DNA of 64,000 nt, from assembly GCA_963786805.1 (NCBI GenBank), contig CAWBAK010000005.1, positions 1-64,000 on the forward strand, given 5' to 3'. Shown here piece by piece: positions 1 through 8,784 of the stretch. The stretch comes from CALGFI01 sp963786805. GTDB lineage: Bacteria > Actinomycetota > UBA4738 > HRBIN12. The notes below the pieces were generated by a model. The model worked only from the letters and a program-made list of their open reading frames with translations. It did not search any database and had not been told where the DNA came from. A program made the translations under genes and the position numbers. Each line of letters starts with the position of its first letter. The first letter of the stretch is position 1.

Positions 1-250
1 GTGCGCACGCCGATGCTCATGAGCTCACCCGGCGACCCTTCGACGGAGGTCGTGCTCGCGCAGGGCGCCATCGAGCCCGAGCAGCTCGCCGACGCGGTCG
101 TCGTAGGGGCTCGCCGACGAGCGCTTCCTGATCCTCCCCCACCCCGAGGTCGCCGACTACGTGCGGCGCAAGGCGGAGGACCCCGATCGCTGGCTGGCCG
201 GCATGCGCCGCCTGCAGGCCGCATCTTCGGTCAGACGGACACGACAGTGA
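1..250 (+). pseudogene. Short-chain dehydrogenase/reductase, C-terminal fragment (5' cut by window, frameshifted)
   Basis: This looks like the last ~80 residues of an SDR-family oxidoreductase. In frame 1 it reads VRTPMLMSS...EQLADAVV. After a frameshift near position 113 it continues in frame 2 with LADERFLILPHPEVADYV and RWLAGMRRLQ, which resembles the usual SDR C-terminal tail. The frame-2 reading stops at TGA 248-250. The Rossmann core and YxxxK site would lie upstream of the window. The next small gene starts inside the stop (GTGA overlap). Substrate cannot be inferred. The frame change is probably a sequence error. Confidence 0.5.
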
Positions 251-512
251 GCGAGGGGCTCGAGCACGTCGGCCTGCGCGCCGGGCGACCGGGTCCGCTT
301 CCGCCGGCGCGACGGCGAGCGGTGGCACGAGGCCAAAGTCGAGCGCAGGGAGAAGCGACGGCAGCATCGGCGTCCGGGACGCGAAGGGCGCGGCGCGCTG
401 CGCGATCCTGCTCGACCGGCTCGAGGTCCGGAGCAAGGGGCCGCGGGGCGCGGTCACGTGGGAGCCGGGGCTCGAGCGTGCCGCCCGCCTCGAACAGATG
501 GAGCTGTGGTGA
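247..512 (+). pseudogene. Small hypothetical protein, frameshifted
   Basis: Starts at a GTG overlapping the preceding stop and, with two or three single-base corrections, reads about 87 residues: VSEGLEHVGLRAG, then a basic stretch (RVRFRRRDGERWHEAKVERR), then a segment ending in RLEQMELW before TGA 510-512. Charged and soluble, with no signal peptide or membrane segment. I recognise no family. The GTGA overlaps on both sides suggest it belongs to the same transcription unit as the dehydrogenase and the DUF2207 gene. It could be a small nucleic-acid or nucleotide binding protein, but that is only a guess from its charge. Confidence 0.4.
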
Positions 513-2361
513 GGCGCGCGCTCGTCGGCGCGTCTGCTCGCGATCGCTCACGCTCGTGCTGCTGGCCGCGCCCGCGGCGGCCGGGGATGCGACTGGGCTC
601 GACCACGAGCATCGTCGCGACCATCAACCCCGATGCGTCGATGGACGTCGCTGGAGAGGGTCGAGCTATCGACTTCGGCGGCGAGTGCCACGGCGGCATC
701 CGCGAGATCACGCTGGCCGCGCCGGGCGCCGAGGACGACCTCGGCGCGACGGCATACCGCATCGGCACCATCGAGGTCACCGAGAGCGGCGAGCCGGTGC
801 CGATCGCCGACCAGCGACCGGCTACGTCAAGTGGGGAAGCGCCGACGTCGAGGTCTCCGGCGCGCACACCTACGAGCTCGCGCTACCACGTCGACAACGC
901 CGTCGCGGTCGGCGCCCGACGTCGGCCGTCCTCTACTGGCAGTTCGTCGGCACCGGCTCCCCCGCCAGGAGCCGTCGACGTCACGATCTCACCACGCCCG
1001 GCGCCGGCGACGGGGCTGCGAGTCTTCGCCCACGGGGCACTCAACGGCGTGTCGTCGATCGAGGGCAGCGACGTGCATGCTCGAGCGTCGAGGACAACCC
1101 GCAGGGCACGCCCGTCGAGGTCCGGCTGCTGATGCCGGCGGCTCGACTTCACGGTCGCCACCGACGGGCGAGCCGCTCGGAGCAGGCGATCCTCGAGCGC
1201 GAGAGCGCGCCTACGCAGAGCAGGCCAACGAGCGCCGCGACGAGCTGCGCGAGGAGCTCGAGCGCGAGCGGATCGCCAAGCGGACCGGCAACATCGCGAG
1301 CCCGGTCGCTCGCGCTCGCTGGGCATCGTCGCGTTCGTCGTCGATCTTCGCTGCAAGTGGGGCAAGGAGCCGCCGACCCCGCCCGAGGACATCGGCGAGT
1401 ACTGGCGCGAATCCCCGACGGACCCGCCCGCGGTGTGCCAGGCGATCCGCACGTTCGGCTCGGTCGACGACGACGCGTTCTCGCCACGCTGGTCGACCTC
1501 GCGCAGCGCGGGCTGCCTCACGATCACCGAGGAGCGCACCGACCGGCTCATCCGCAAGGACAAGGTCGACTACCGCTTCACGCGACGACCGAGCGACGAC
1601 GAGCCGCTCACCGAGTACGAGTCAAGGTGCTGCGGCGCCTGTTCCCGGCCGGCGAGCACGATCACGCAGGAGCGAGCTCGTCGACGAGGCCAAGGCCGAC
1701 CGCAGCCGGCTCGGCCGCGTGGATGGACGACGTTCAAGAGCGCGGTCGAGCGACGACTTCACGCCGCGGCTACGTCGACAGAGCACCCGATCAAGTGGCT
1801 GCTGCACGTGCTCACCATCCTCGTGCGTCGGTCGGCGCTGGGCGTGCCTCGCCTCATCGGCGGTCGGCGCGCTCGGTGCTGGATCGCCGGTCGTGCGTCG
1901 CGGTGCTGCTCGTGCCGCTGTCGCTGCTGCTGCGCCAGCGCACCAGGTCGGGCGCGCGCAAGCTCGCCGAGGTCGACGGCTGACGCAGCTTCCTCGAGGA
2001 CTTCTCCCGCCTCCCGACGAGTCGCACGTCGGGCGACCTCGTCCTGTACGAGCGCTACCTCGTGTACGCGGTCGCGCTCGGCGTCGCCGACGAGCTGATC
2101 GACGGGCCTGCGCGTCCGCTTCCCGCAGCTGGCCGAGCCGAACAGCGGCTTCGCCACCTGGTACGTCGGCGTGCACTCGGCGGCGCGACTCGGCGGCGGT
2201 CGGCTCGACAGCCTCGGCTCGATCGGGTCGTTCGCCAGCGAGTTCTCGCGCGCCACCGCGGCCGCGTTCTCGCCGCCGTCGAGCTCGTCCGGCGGCGGCG
2301 GCGGCTTCTCCGGCGGCGGCGGGGGCGGCGGCGGGGGCGGGGGTGGCGGCGGGGCTGGTAG
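509..2361 (+). pseudogene. DUF2207 family membrane protein with glycine-rich tail, heavily frameshifted
   Basis: Piecing the frames together gives one protein of about 610 residues. It has a GTG start overlapping the previous stop, a hydrophobic leader (LTLVLLAAPAAAG), an extracytoplasmic domain (TSIVATINPDASMDV, GECHGGIREITL, YVKWGSADVEV), a charged helix (YAEQANERRDELREELERE), membrane segments near 1310-1350 and 1795-1940, a cytoplasmic part (LVDLAQRGCLTITEERTDRL) and a C-terminus that is almost pure glycine and serine. This order matches DUF2207 predicted membrane proteins, whose tails are typically glycine-rich. Function unknown. It changes frame more than ten times, which is far too many for a recent pseudogene and typical of raw long-read error. 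Confidence 0.6.
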
Positions 2362-2365
2362 ATCG

Positions 2366-3463
2366 GTGGACGACGCGCCACCGTCGCGGTCTACGAAGCC
2401 GAGCGCCGACGTGCTGGGTCGGCGCGACGCACGGCCGCGCGACTCGACGCGGCCGCGCGCTTCGCCGCGGTCGGATCGACGGGCCCGTGCGTCGACCTCG
2501 GCTGCGGCCCGGGCTGGTACGCCGCCGCGCTGCCGGCCGCCCGTCGTGGCGCTCGACGCCGCACGGGCGATGCTCGACCGTCGCCGGCGATCGCGCCCGC
2601 GCGCCTGCGCGTGCAGGCCGACCTCGAGGCCCTGCCGTTCCGGCGCGGGCTCGCTCGGCGGCGGCTGGGCGCGCAACACCTACGTCCACCTCGCCGCGCG
2701 CCGACGTGCCGCATGGCCCTGGCCGACCTGCACCGCTCGCTGCGCGTCGGCGCGCCGGTCGAGCTGCCGTTCTTCGGCGGCGACGGCGAGGGCCGGCCGA
2801 TCTTCCCCGACGACGACTTCCCCGGCCGGCTGGTTCTCGACTGTGGACCGACGAGCGCGCTGCGCGACGTCGTCGACGGCGCCGGCTTCGACGCTCGACG
2901 AGCTCGAGGTGCGCACCGACGCGCACGGCGACCAGCGGCTTCACGCGTGCGAGGCCGACGCGCGCCCGCACGCTGCCCGACACCGTCGGCCCGGGCATGC
3001 GCCTGCTCGTGTGCGGGCTCAACCCGAGCCTGCACGCCGCCGACGCCGGCGTCGGCTACGTCACGCCCGGGCAACCGGTTCTGGCCCGCGGCGCTGGCCG
3101 CCGGGCTCGTGACCCGCGACCGCGACCCGCGGCACGCGCTGCGCGCACCACGGCATCGGCATGACCGACCTCGTGAAGCGGGCCACGCCGCGCGCCGCCG
3201 AGCTGCACCGCGAGCGAGTACCGCGCCGGCGTCGACGCGGCTCGACCGGCTGTGCGCGTGGCTGCGAGCCCGGCGGCGGTCTGCTTCGTCGGCCTGGCCG
3301 GCTGGCGGGCCGCGGTCGACCGGCGGGCCGCCGCCGGGCTGGCAGGAGCGCGCGGCTCGGCGGCCGCCCGGTCTACGTCATGCCGTCCACCAGCGGGCTC
3401 AACGCGGCCACCCCGCTCGCCGCCCTCGCCGACCACCTCCGCGGCGCCGCCGCCGGCACTTGA
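2366..3463 (+). pseudogene. Fusion of class I SAM methyltransferase and Mug-like mismatch uracil/thymine DNA glycosylase, frameshifted
   Basis: The N-terminal half (2366-2970) carries the SAM-binding signature VDLGCGPGWYAAAL followed by VVALDAARAMLD, and later LHRSLRVGAPVELRFFGGDG once repaired: a class I methyltransferase. With no stop between, the C-terminal half (2990-3463) carries VGPGMRLLVCGLNPSLHAA, TPGNRFWPAALAAGL, GIGMTDLVKRATPRAAEL and MPSTSGLNAATP, the conserved blocks of Mug/TDG-type glycosylases, which excise uracil or thymine from G mismatches. GLNPS is the active-site loop. The gene starts 4 bases after the DUF2207 stop. The fusion linker is RARTLPDT. At least six single-base errors interrupt it. 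Family assignments are firm; the substrate of the methyltransferase is unknown. Confidence 0.65.
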
Positions 3464-3476
3464 CCGAGCGGTCAAG
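3459..3476. promoter_or_regulatory. TetR-type operator palindrome
   Basis: CTTGACCG-AG-CGGTCAAG is an exact inverted repeat with 8-base arms and a 2-base spacer. It overlaps the stop of the methyltransferase-glycosylase gene and lies 15 bases upstream of the DUF7064-like start at 3491. Palindromes of the form TGACCG-N2-CGGTCA are typical operators of actinobacterial TetR-family repressors of lipid and steroid metabolism. No TetR gene is in the window, so the cognate regulator is unknown. Confidence 0.55.
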
Positions 3477-3490
3477 TACGGTGCCGCGGC

Positions 3491-4503
3491 ATGGGAGTGC
3501 GCCTCGAACCGCACGACGAGTACATGCACGAGCTCGGCCCCGAGCCGAACTTCAACGAGACCATGTACTTCAACGTCTACGACCCGCCGAGCGGCGTCGG
3601 CGGCTGGTTCCGCTGCGGCAACCGGGCCAACGAGGGCTACGCCGAGATGACCGTGTGCCTCTACCTGCCCGACGGCCGGGTCGGCGTTCATGTTCAAGCG
3701 GCCCGAGATCGCCAACAACGACGCCTTCGACGCCGGCGGCATCGCGCTTCGACGTGCGTCGAGCCGTTCGAGGAGCTCGACGTGTCGCTACACGGGCAAG
3801 GTCGTCATGCTCGACGACCCGCTGCAGATGGCCGACCCGAAGAAGGCCTTCACCGAGAACCCGTACGCCGAGTGCGAGGTCGCGCATCGACCTACACCGG
3901 CGTGTCAGCGACATGTTCGGCGGCGAGCCCGACGAGCCGCACGAGAAGCCGGGCGAGGAGTTCGCCAAGGGCCACTACGAGCAGCTCATCGCCGGCACGG
4001 GCACGATCCGCGTCGGCGACGAGGAGTGGGAGGTCGACGGCTTCGGCCTGCGCGACCACTCGTGGGGCCCGCGCTACTGGCAGGCGCCCTGGTACTACCG
4101 CTGGCTCACCGCCAACTTCGGCGCCGACTTCGGCTTCATGGGCTCCCGCGTCGCCCGGCGCGACGGCGACGGCACCCGCGGCGGCTTCGTGTGGGAGGAC
4201 GGCAAGCTGCACCTCTGCAACGACTTCGAGATCGCCACCGAGTGGGCGGGCGACGACAGCTACCACCAGGCGATCTCGGCGACGCTGCGCTCGGCGCGAC
4301 AAGGAGTGGAAGGTCACCGGCAAGGTGCTCGACCTCATCCCGCTGCGCAACCGCCGCCCCGACCCCGAACGGCGACATGCTCGTCACCCGCATCTCCGAG
4401 GGCATGACCGAGTGGACGCTCGACGACGGCCGCATGGGCTACGGCCTGTCGCGAGTACCTCGACCAGATCATCGACGGCAAGCCGGTCGGCCTGGCCGAT
4501 TAG
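3491..4503 (+). pseudogene. DUF7064/DUF7065-like protein, frameshifted
   Basis: Repaired, this reads about 330 residues from ATG 3491 (MGVRLEPHDEYMHELGPEPN) to GYGLSEYLDQIIDGKPVGLA before TAG 4501-4503. Recognisable blocks are NRANEGYAEMTVCLYLPDGR, GTIRVGDEEWEVDGFGLRDH, WGPRYWQAPWYYRWLTANFG and VTRISEGMTEWTLDDGR. These resemble an uncharacterised beta-rich family (DUF7064 with DUF7065, lipocalin/hydroxyneurosporene-synthase-like fold) common in Acidimicrobiia and mycobacteria near acyl-CoA and steroid catabolism genes. Soluble, no signal peptide. The TetR-type palindrome just upstream fits a lipid-catabolic regulon. At least seven insertions break it, most of them an extra G after C (for example 3744, 3787, 4296, 4367, 4451). 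Confidence 0.6.
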
Positions 4504-4514
4504 CCCGCGCACTT

Positions 4515-4557
4515 CCGGCGGCTGTTTGTCGTCATGATGACGACGATCAGCCGCCAG
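4515..4557. repeat. Long near-perfect palindrome at the junction of the error-rich segment
   Basis: An inverted repeat of about 43 bases centred on position 4536. Arms 4528-4535 and 4537-4544 pair perfectly (GTCGTCAT/ATGACGAC), as do 4517-4524 and 4548-4555 (GGCGGCTG/CAGCCGCC), with mismatches only at two inner positions and one outer one. It lies between the stop of the DUF7064-like gene and the point where the mutase gene on the other strand loses homology, and it has no T-run. It may be a fold-back from library preparation or assembly, or a genuine terminator. Confidence 0.6.
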
Positions 4558-5275
4558 AACGATCTTGGGATTCGCGCGGCCGACGCGAAGACGCCCTTCG
4601 CAGCGGGTTGGGCTCGTGGTCGGGGAACTCGCCGTCCGGCTCCCAGTAGGTGGGAACCAGGTCGAGCCCGTCGAGGCGCTCGAGGATCGGCCCGACCATC
4701 GGCGCCGGCCATGCCGTTGCCGCCGTCGAGGACGACCTTCAGCGGGCGGATCGCGCTCGCGTCGATGAACGCCAGCGCCGCCTCCTGGAACTCGGCGTGC
4801 GACGTCGACGTCCTCGGAGGAGCCGCCGCCCGGGGCTTCGGGCGTCCGGCCTCCGATCTCGCGCTGGATTTCGCCGATGCCGGCGTCGCCGGACAGGGCG
4901 ATGGCGCCCTCTCGACCAGCTTCGCGCCCGTGTAGGCCTTCGGGTTGTGGGACGCGGTGCACATCAGCCCGCCGTCGAGCCCGCGCGAGCCGACGAGGTA
5001 ATAGAGCATCTCCGTGCCGACCATCCCGGCGTCGAGCACGTGGGCGCCCTCCGCGATCATCCCCTCGCGGTAGCGCGCGGCGAGCTCCGGCGCGGTCAGC
5101 CGCATGTCGCGGCCGAGCCCGATCCGCAGCTCGCTCGTCGGCCTTCCCGCCCCCTCGGCGAGCACGCGCGCGAAGGCCCGGCCGACGGCCTCGGCGATGT
5201 CGCCGTCGATCTGCTCGCCGTAGAGCCCGCGGAGTCGTAGGCCTTGAAGATCTCGGAGGGGGCGGCGGTGGACAT
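4545..5275 (-). CDS. Phosphomannomutase/phosphoglucomutase, N-terminal half (3' truncated, frameshifted)
   Basis: Starts at ATG 5273-5275 with MSTAAPSEIFKAYD and, repaired, continues LRGLYGEQIDGDIAEAVGRA. The phosphoserine loop is intact (MCTASHNPKAYTGAKLV), followed by GVGP-type text VVLDGGNGMAGAMVGPILE. Homology ends near codon 240, at 4545-4590, where the reading runs into the palindrome, so domains 3-4 (about half of a ~450-residue alpha-D-phosphohexomutase) are missing. The enzyme would interconvert hexose 6- and 1-phosphates for polysaccharide precursors. Single-base errors lie near 5235, 4915, 4800 and 4705; two of them are an extra G after C on the coding strand. The sudden loss of the C-terminus suggests a misjoin and not biology. 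Confidence 0.7.
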
Positions 5276-5359
5276 AGGCGCGGGAGGATACGGACGCCGT
5301 GAACTGGACCGTTGACACGATCCGCCCGCTCGTCGAGGCCTGGGACGAACGGGTGCTGT

Positions 5360-7083
5360 CCGGCAACGGGACGGATCAACGCGAGCAACCCGTGCTCGGA
5401 GTACATGCACCTGGACAACAGCGCGTGCAACCTCGCGTCGCTCAACCTGATGAAGTTCGTCGACGACGACGGGACCTTCGACGTGAAGGCGTTCCGCAAG
5501 GCCGTGGACGTCATGTTCACGGCGCAGGAGATCCTCGTCGGCAACTCGGACTACCCGACCGAGAAGATCGGCGACGAACGCGCGTGCGTTCCGCCAGCTC
5601 GGCCTGGGCTACGCGAACCTCGGCGCGCTCCTGATGGCCCGCGGCCTGCCGTACGACTCGGACGCCGGGCGGTCGTGGGCCGGGGCGATCACCGCGCTGA
5701 TGACCGGCCAGGCGTACCGGACGAGCGCGCGCATCGCGGAGGTGACGGGGCCGTTCGAGGGCTACGAGCCGAACGCGGACGCGATGCTCCGCGTCATGCG
5801 CAAGCACCGGGCGGCGGCGGACGAGATCGACGGCGAGCACGTGCCCGAGGCGCTCCTGTCGGCGGCCAAGCAATCCTGGGACGACGCGATCGCGTTCGGG
5901 GCCAAGCACGGCTACCGCAACGCGCAGGCGACCGTGCTCGCTCCGACCGGCACGATCGGCCTGATGATGGACTGCGACACCACCGGCATCGAGCCCGAGC
6001 TCGCGCTCGTCAAGACGAAGAAGCTCGTCGGCGGCGGCACGATGCAGTTCGTGAACCAGACGGTGCCCCGCGCGCTCGACCGCCTGGGCTACGACCAGGC
6101 GCAGGTCGAGGACGTGGTCGGCTACATCGCCGAGCACAACTCCGTCGCCGATGCGCCGCACCTCAAGCAGGAGCACTACGCGGTGTTCGACACGGCGATG
6201 GGCGCCGAGCCGATCCACTACATGGGCCACGTCCGGATGATGGCGGCGGCACAGCCGTTCATCTCCGGCGCGATCAGCAAGACCGTGAACATGCCCGAGC
6301 ACGTCACGGTCGAGGAGGTCGAGCAGCTCTTCATCGAGTCGTGGAAGCTCGGCCTGAAGGCGGTCGCGATCTACCGCGACAACTGCAAGGTGGCGCAGCC
6401 GCTGTCGGCCGACAAGAAGAAGACGGCCGCGGCGGTGCCCGAGCCGGCCGAGCTCGCCAAGCCCGTCCGCAAGCGGTTGCCCTCGGTCCGGCCCTCGACG
6501 ACGCGCTCGTTCCAGGTCGGGGACGCCGAGGGCTACATCACCGCCGGCATCGTACCCGGACGACGGCCTCGGCGAGATCTTCCTGAAGACCTCGAAGCAG
6601 GGCTCGACGCTCGCAGGCGTGATGGATGCGTTCGCCATCGCGGTCTCGCTCGGACTTCAGTACGGGGTTCCGCTCGAGGCCTTCGTCTCGAAGTTCATCA
6701 ACATGAAGTTCGAGCCGAGCGGGATGACGAACGACGCGGACATCCGCTTCGCCACCTCGCTCGTGGACTACGTGTTCCGTCGGCTGGCGCTCGATTACCT
6801 GCCGATCGAGCAGCGGGAGGCGCTCGGGATCCGCTCGATCGACGAGCGCAAGGCGACGGTGGCCGCCGAGGCCGCGGAGAAGCTCGGCACCACGGTGGAG
6901 GCCGTCGTCGAGGCGGTCAAGGCCGAGGCGCCCTTGCCGCCGCCGCAGCCGATCGACCTGCAGCCCAAGCCCGAGGCGCACGCTGCCGACGCTCCGCTCT
7001 GCTACTCGTGCGGCTCGAAGATGCAGCCCGCGGGAAGCTGCTACGTCTGCCCGAGCTGCGGGTCGACGAGCGGCTGCTCGTAG
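5360..7083 (+). CDS. nrdJ: Vitamin B12-dependent (class II) ribonucleotide reductase, C-terminal part (5' truncated, frameshifted)
   Basis: Recognisable from PATGRINASNPCSEYMHLDN onward; NPCSE carries the conserved asparagine, cysteine and glutamate of the class II active site. Further blocks are RAFRQLGLGYANLGALLMA, GTIGLMMDCDTTGIEPELAL, SGAISKTVNMPEHVTVEEV and a C-terminal zinc ribbon (CYSCGSKM...CVCPSCGSTSGCS-like cysteines, stop TAG 7081-7083). It reduces ribonucleotides to deoxyribonucleotides using adenosylcobalamin. The N-terminal ~400 residues are absent: upstream of 5360 the sequence is unrelated and runs into the divergent mutase start, another likely misjoin. Frameshifts near 5576 and 6552 are each fixed by removing one G after C. 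A dUTPase lies downstream, fitting a nucleotide theme. Confidence 0.85.
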
Positions 7084-7110
7084 GGTCCTTCCGAATGGAA
7101 CGGGGATGCG

Positions 7111-7154
7111 GCCGGGGCTTTCGCTCCGGTCGGCCGGGGCTTTCGCTCCGGTCG
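7111..7154. repeat. 22-base exact tandem duplication
   Basis: Two identical adjacent copies of a 22-base unit (GCCGGGGCTTTCGCTCCGGT plus CG) occupy 7111-7132 and 7133-7154, in the 98-base gap between nrdJ and the VOC gene. The unit contains no clear dyad. It is the only exact tandem repeat of this size I noticed. It may be recent slippage or a regulatory duplication near the downstream start at 7182. Confidence 0.85.
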
Positions 7155-7181
7155 GCGCCGTTCGGTAGGCTCCGCGCGACG

Positions 7182-7553
7182 ATGGCGTACGAGCTCACCG
7201 CGATCCACCACATCCAGCTGGCGATGCCCGCCGGCGAAGAAGAGGCGGGGCGCATGTTCTACGGCGAGCTCCTCGGTCTGCCCGAGGTCCCCAAGCCGAG
7301 CGAGCTCGCGCCACGCGGGGGACTGTGGTTCCGCTCCGGATCGCTCGAGCTCCACCTCGGCGTCGAGCGCGAGGGCTTCTCGCCGGCCCGGAAGGCGCAC
7401 CCAGCGTTCCTGGTGAATGGCCTCGACGAGCTCCGTGAAAGGCTGGACGCCGCCGGGTACCGCCTGGACGAGGACGTTCAGCTCGAGGGCTACCGCCGGT
7501 TCCACGTCCGCGATCCGTTCGGCAATCGACTCGAGCTCGTCGAACCGGCGTGA
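7182..7553 (+). CDS. VOC-superfamily protein (glyoxalase/bleomycin-resistance fold)
   Basis: 123 residues from ATG 7182: MAYELTAIHHIQLAMPAGEE, then FYGELLGLPEVPKP, SLELHLGVERE and the closing strand FHVRDPFGNRLELVEPA. The single beta-alpha-beta3 pair with conserved His near the start (HHIQL) and Glu near the end (LELVE) fits a metal-binding VOC protein of minimal size, active as a dimer. Such proteins range from glyoxalase to resistance functions, and the substrate is not predictable here. The stop overlaps the dUTPase start by 4 bases (GTGA), so the two are probably co-transcribed. Confidence 0.85.
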   Translation: MAYELTAIHHIQLAMPAGEEEAGRMFYGELLGLPEVPKPSELAPRGGLWFRSGSLELHLGVEREGFSPARKAHPAFLVNGLDELRERLDAAGYRLDEDVQLEGYRRFHVRDPFGNRLELVEPA

Positions 7554-7987
7554 CCGAGCTGCCGTTCACGCGGGTCGATCCCGAGGCGGTCTTGCCGGAG
7601 CGGGCGCATCCGGGCGATGCGGGTTTGGACCTGCGATCGGCCGTCGACATCGAGGTCGGGCCGGGGGAGCGGGCGATGGTCCCGACCGGCATCGCGGTGG
7701 CGATCCCGGACGGCTACGCGGGGCTCGTGCTCCCTCGGAGCGGTCTCGCGAGCGCGCACGGGCTCACGATGGCGAACGCGCCCGGCTTGATCGACGCCGG
7801 CTATCGCGGCGAGGTGATCTGCGCCGTGGTGAACCTGGATCGGAACGAACCGGTGAAGATCGCGCGCGGGGACCGGATCGCCCAGCTGGTGGTCGTCGCA
7901 GTCCCGGACCTCGATCCCGCCTGGGTCGACGAGCTCCCGTCGTCGACGCGCGGAGAGGGCGGGTTCGGCTCAACCGGCACCTCGTGA
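7550..7987 (+). CDS. dut: dUTP diphosphatase
   Basis: 145 residues, the normal length for the homotrimeric enzyme that hydrolyses dUTP to dUMP and pyrophosphate. All five motifs are visible: HPGDAGLDLRSA (1), VLPRSGLAS (2), GLIDAGYRGEV (3, uracil-binding hairpin with catalytic Asp), RGDRIAQLVV (4) and the flexible C-terminal RGEGGFGSTG (5). The GTG start at 7550 overlaps the VOC stop. Its action keeps uracil out of DNA and supplies dUMP for thymidylate. The nearby nrdJ fragment could place both in a deoxynucleotide supply cluster, if that join is real. Confidence 0.95.
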   Translation: MTELPFTRVDPEAVLPERAHPGDAGLDLRSAVDIEVGPGERAMVPTGIAVAIPDGYAGLVLPRSGLASAHGLTMANAPGLIDAGYRGEVICAVVNLDRNEPVKIARGDRIAQLVVVAVPDLDPAWVDELPSSTRGEGGFGSTGTS

Positions 7988-8048
7988 GGGTCGGTCGCCT
8001 GGGCCGGTTGAAGGTCTCCCGGCCGCTCTTCTAGACTCGATGGGCTGC

Positions 8049-8123
8049 GCGGACGTGGCTCAGTGGTAGAGCACCACCTTGCCAAGGTGGGGGTCGCGGG
8101 TTCGAATCCCGTCGTCCGCTCCA
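8049..8123 (+). tRNA. tRNA-Gly (GCC)
   Basis: Full cloverleaf. The acceptor GCGGACG pairs with CGTCCGC (8113-8119). The anticodon stem CCACC/GGTGG encloses the loop TTGCCAA with anticodon GCC, and the T-arm reads GGGTTCGAATCCC. The CCA end is encoded (8121-8123). It lies 60 bases after dut. Confidence 0.97.
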
Positions 8124-8160
8124 GAGACCCACAGGAAAGGGCCTCCGTCGTCCCTTCCTC

Positions 8161-8700
8161 TCAGAGGTTAAGCGCCGGAACCCCGTGACTTCCGAGGATC
8201 TGCGATATCTCGCCGCCGTGGTGGAGGTCGTGCTCCATCAGATGCCAGATCACCCACTGCCGGGTGAACGTCTGAGTGCCGGTCCGGCGCTCGCGAGAGA
8301 ATTCGACAGCGAGATCGTCCGGTGTCCAACGTCGGAGGCAGTCATCGATCATCGTCCAGGTCACGTCGAAGGCCTCGACGAGCCGGGTCGCGTCACGAGG
8401 GTGATCCTCGTCGTCCTCCCACCCCGCGTCCTCGAGCGGCAGGTCGGGAACGGTCGTGCTGGCGACGCGGAACATGTCGCGGGTGGCGGTGTCCCCCTCT
8501 CCGAGGATGTCGTGGAACCAGTAGGTTCGGGCGCCGGCCATATGACCGGCGAGCTGCCAGACGGCCCACTGGTGTGCAGCGGTCCGCAGCGCGAGCTGCT
8601 CGGGGGTCAGATCCCGGATCGCGGCGAGGACGAGGCGCTGGTAGTTGGCCCAGCCGTCATAGAAGGTCTGCAGTCCGGGCGACGTTGACACGGCGTTCAT
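8161..8700 (-). CDS. DinB-family protein (DUF664/MDMPI-like)
   Basis: 179 residues from ATG 8698-8700: MNAVSTSPGLQTFYDGWANY. It is predicted all-helical. It carries the three histidines expected of a DinB/YfiT four-helix-bundle metal site: LAGHMAGARTYW and HLMEHDLHHGGEIS. Family members are thiol-dependent transferases or hydrolases (bacillithiol or mycothiol linked), often stress-induced; the substrate is unknown. It stands alone on the minus strand between tRNA-Gly and a plus-strand membrane protein, with a divergent gap of 84 bases to the latter. Confidence 0.8.
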   Translation of the reverse strand: MNAVSTSPGLQTFYDGWANYQRLVLAAIRDLTPEQLALRTAAHQWAVWQLAGHMAGARTYWFHDILGEGDTATRDMFRVASTTVPDLPLEDAGWEDDEDHPRDATRLVEAFDVTWTMIDDCLRRWTPDDLAVEFSRERRTGTQTFTRQWVIWHLMEHDLHHGGEISQILGSHGVPALNL

Positions 8701-8784
8701 GGTACGGCTCGCACATGACGCCGAGGTCCGGTCCGCTAGGCTGGCCGCGCGGCGACCCGCCGCCTGAGAGAAGGAGCCTAGCCG

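Noticed and set aside
2290..2357. GGC-rich run as a microsatellite or G-quadruplex element
   Set aside because: It is explained by the glycine-rich C-terminal tail normal for DUF2207 proteins.
1..4503. Reading the left segment as true pseudogenes or as a recoding system with programmed frameshifts
   Set aside because: Five neighbouring genes are hit at the same very high rate, with no slippery-site pattern and a uniform C-then-G insertion signature. Sequencing error is simpler.
5293..5360. Short plus-strand frame (MNWTVDTIRPLVEAWDERV) as an N-terminus of nrdJ
   Set aside because: It does not resemble any part of class II reductases and joins in a different frame to the PATGRIN block. It is treated as junction sequence.
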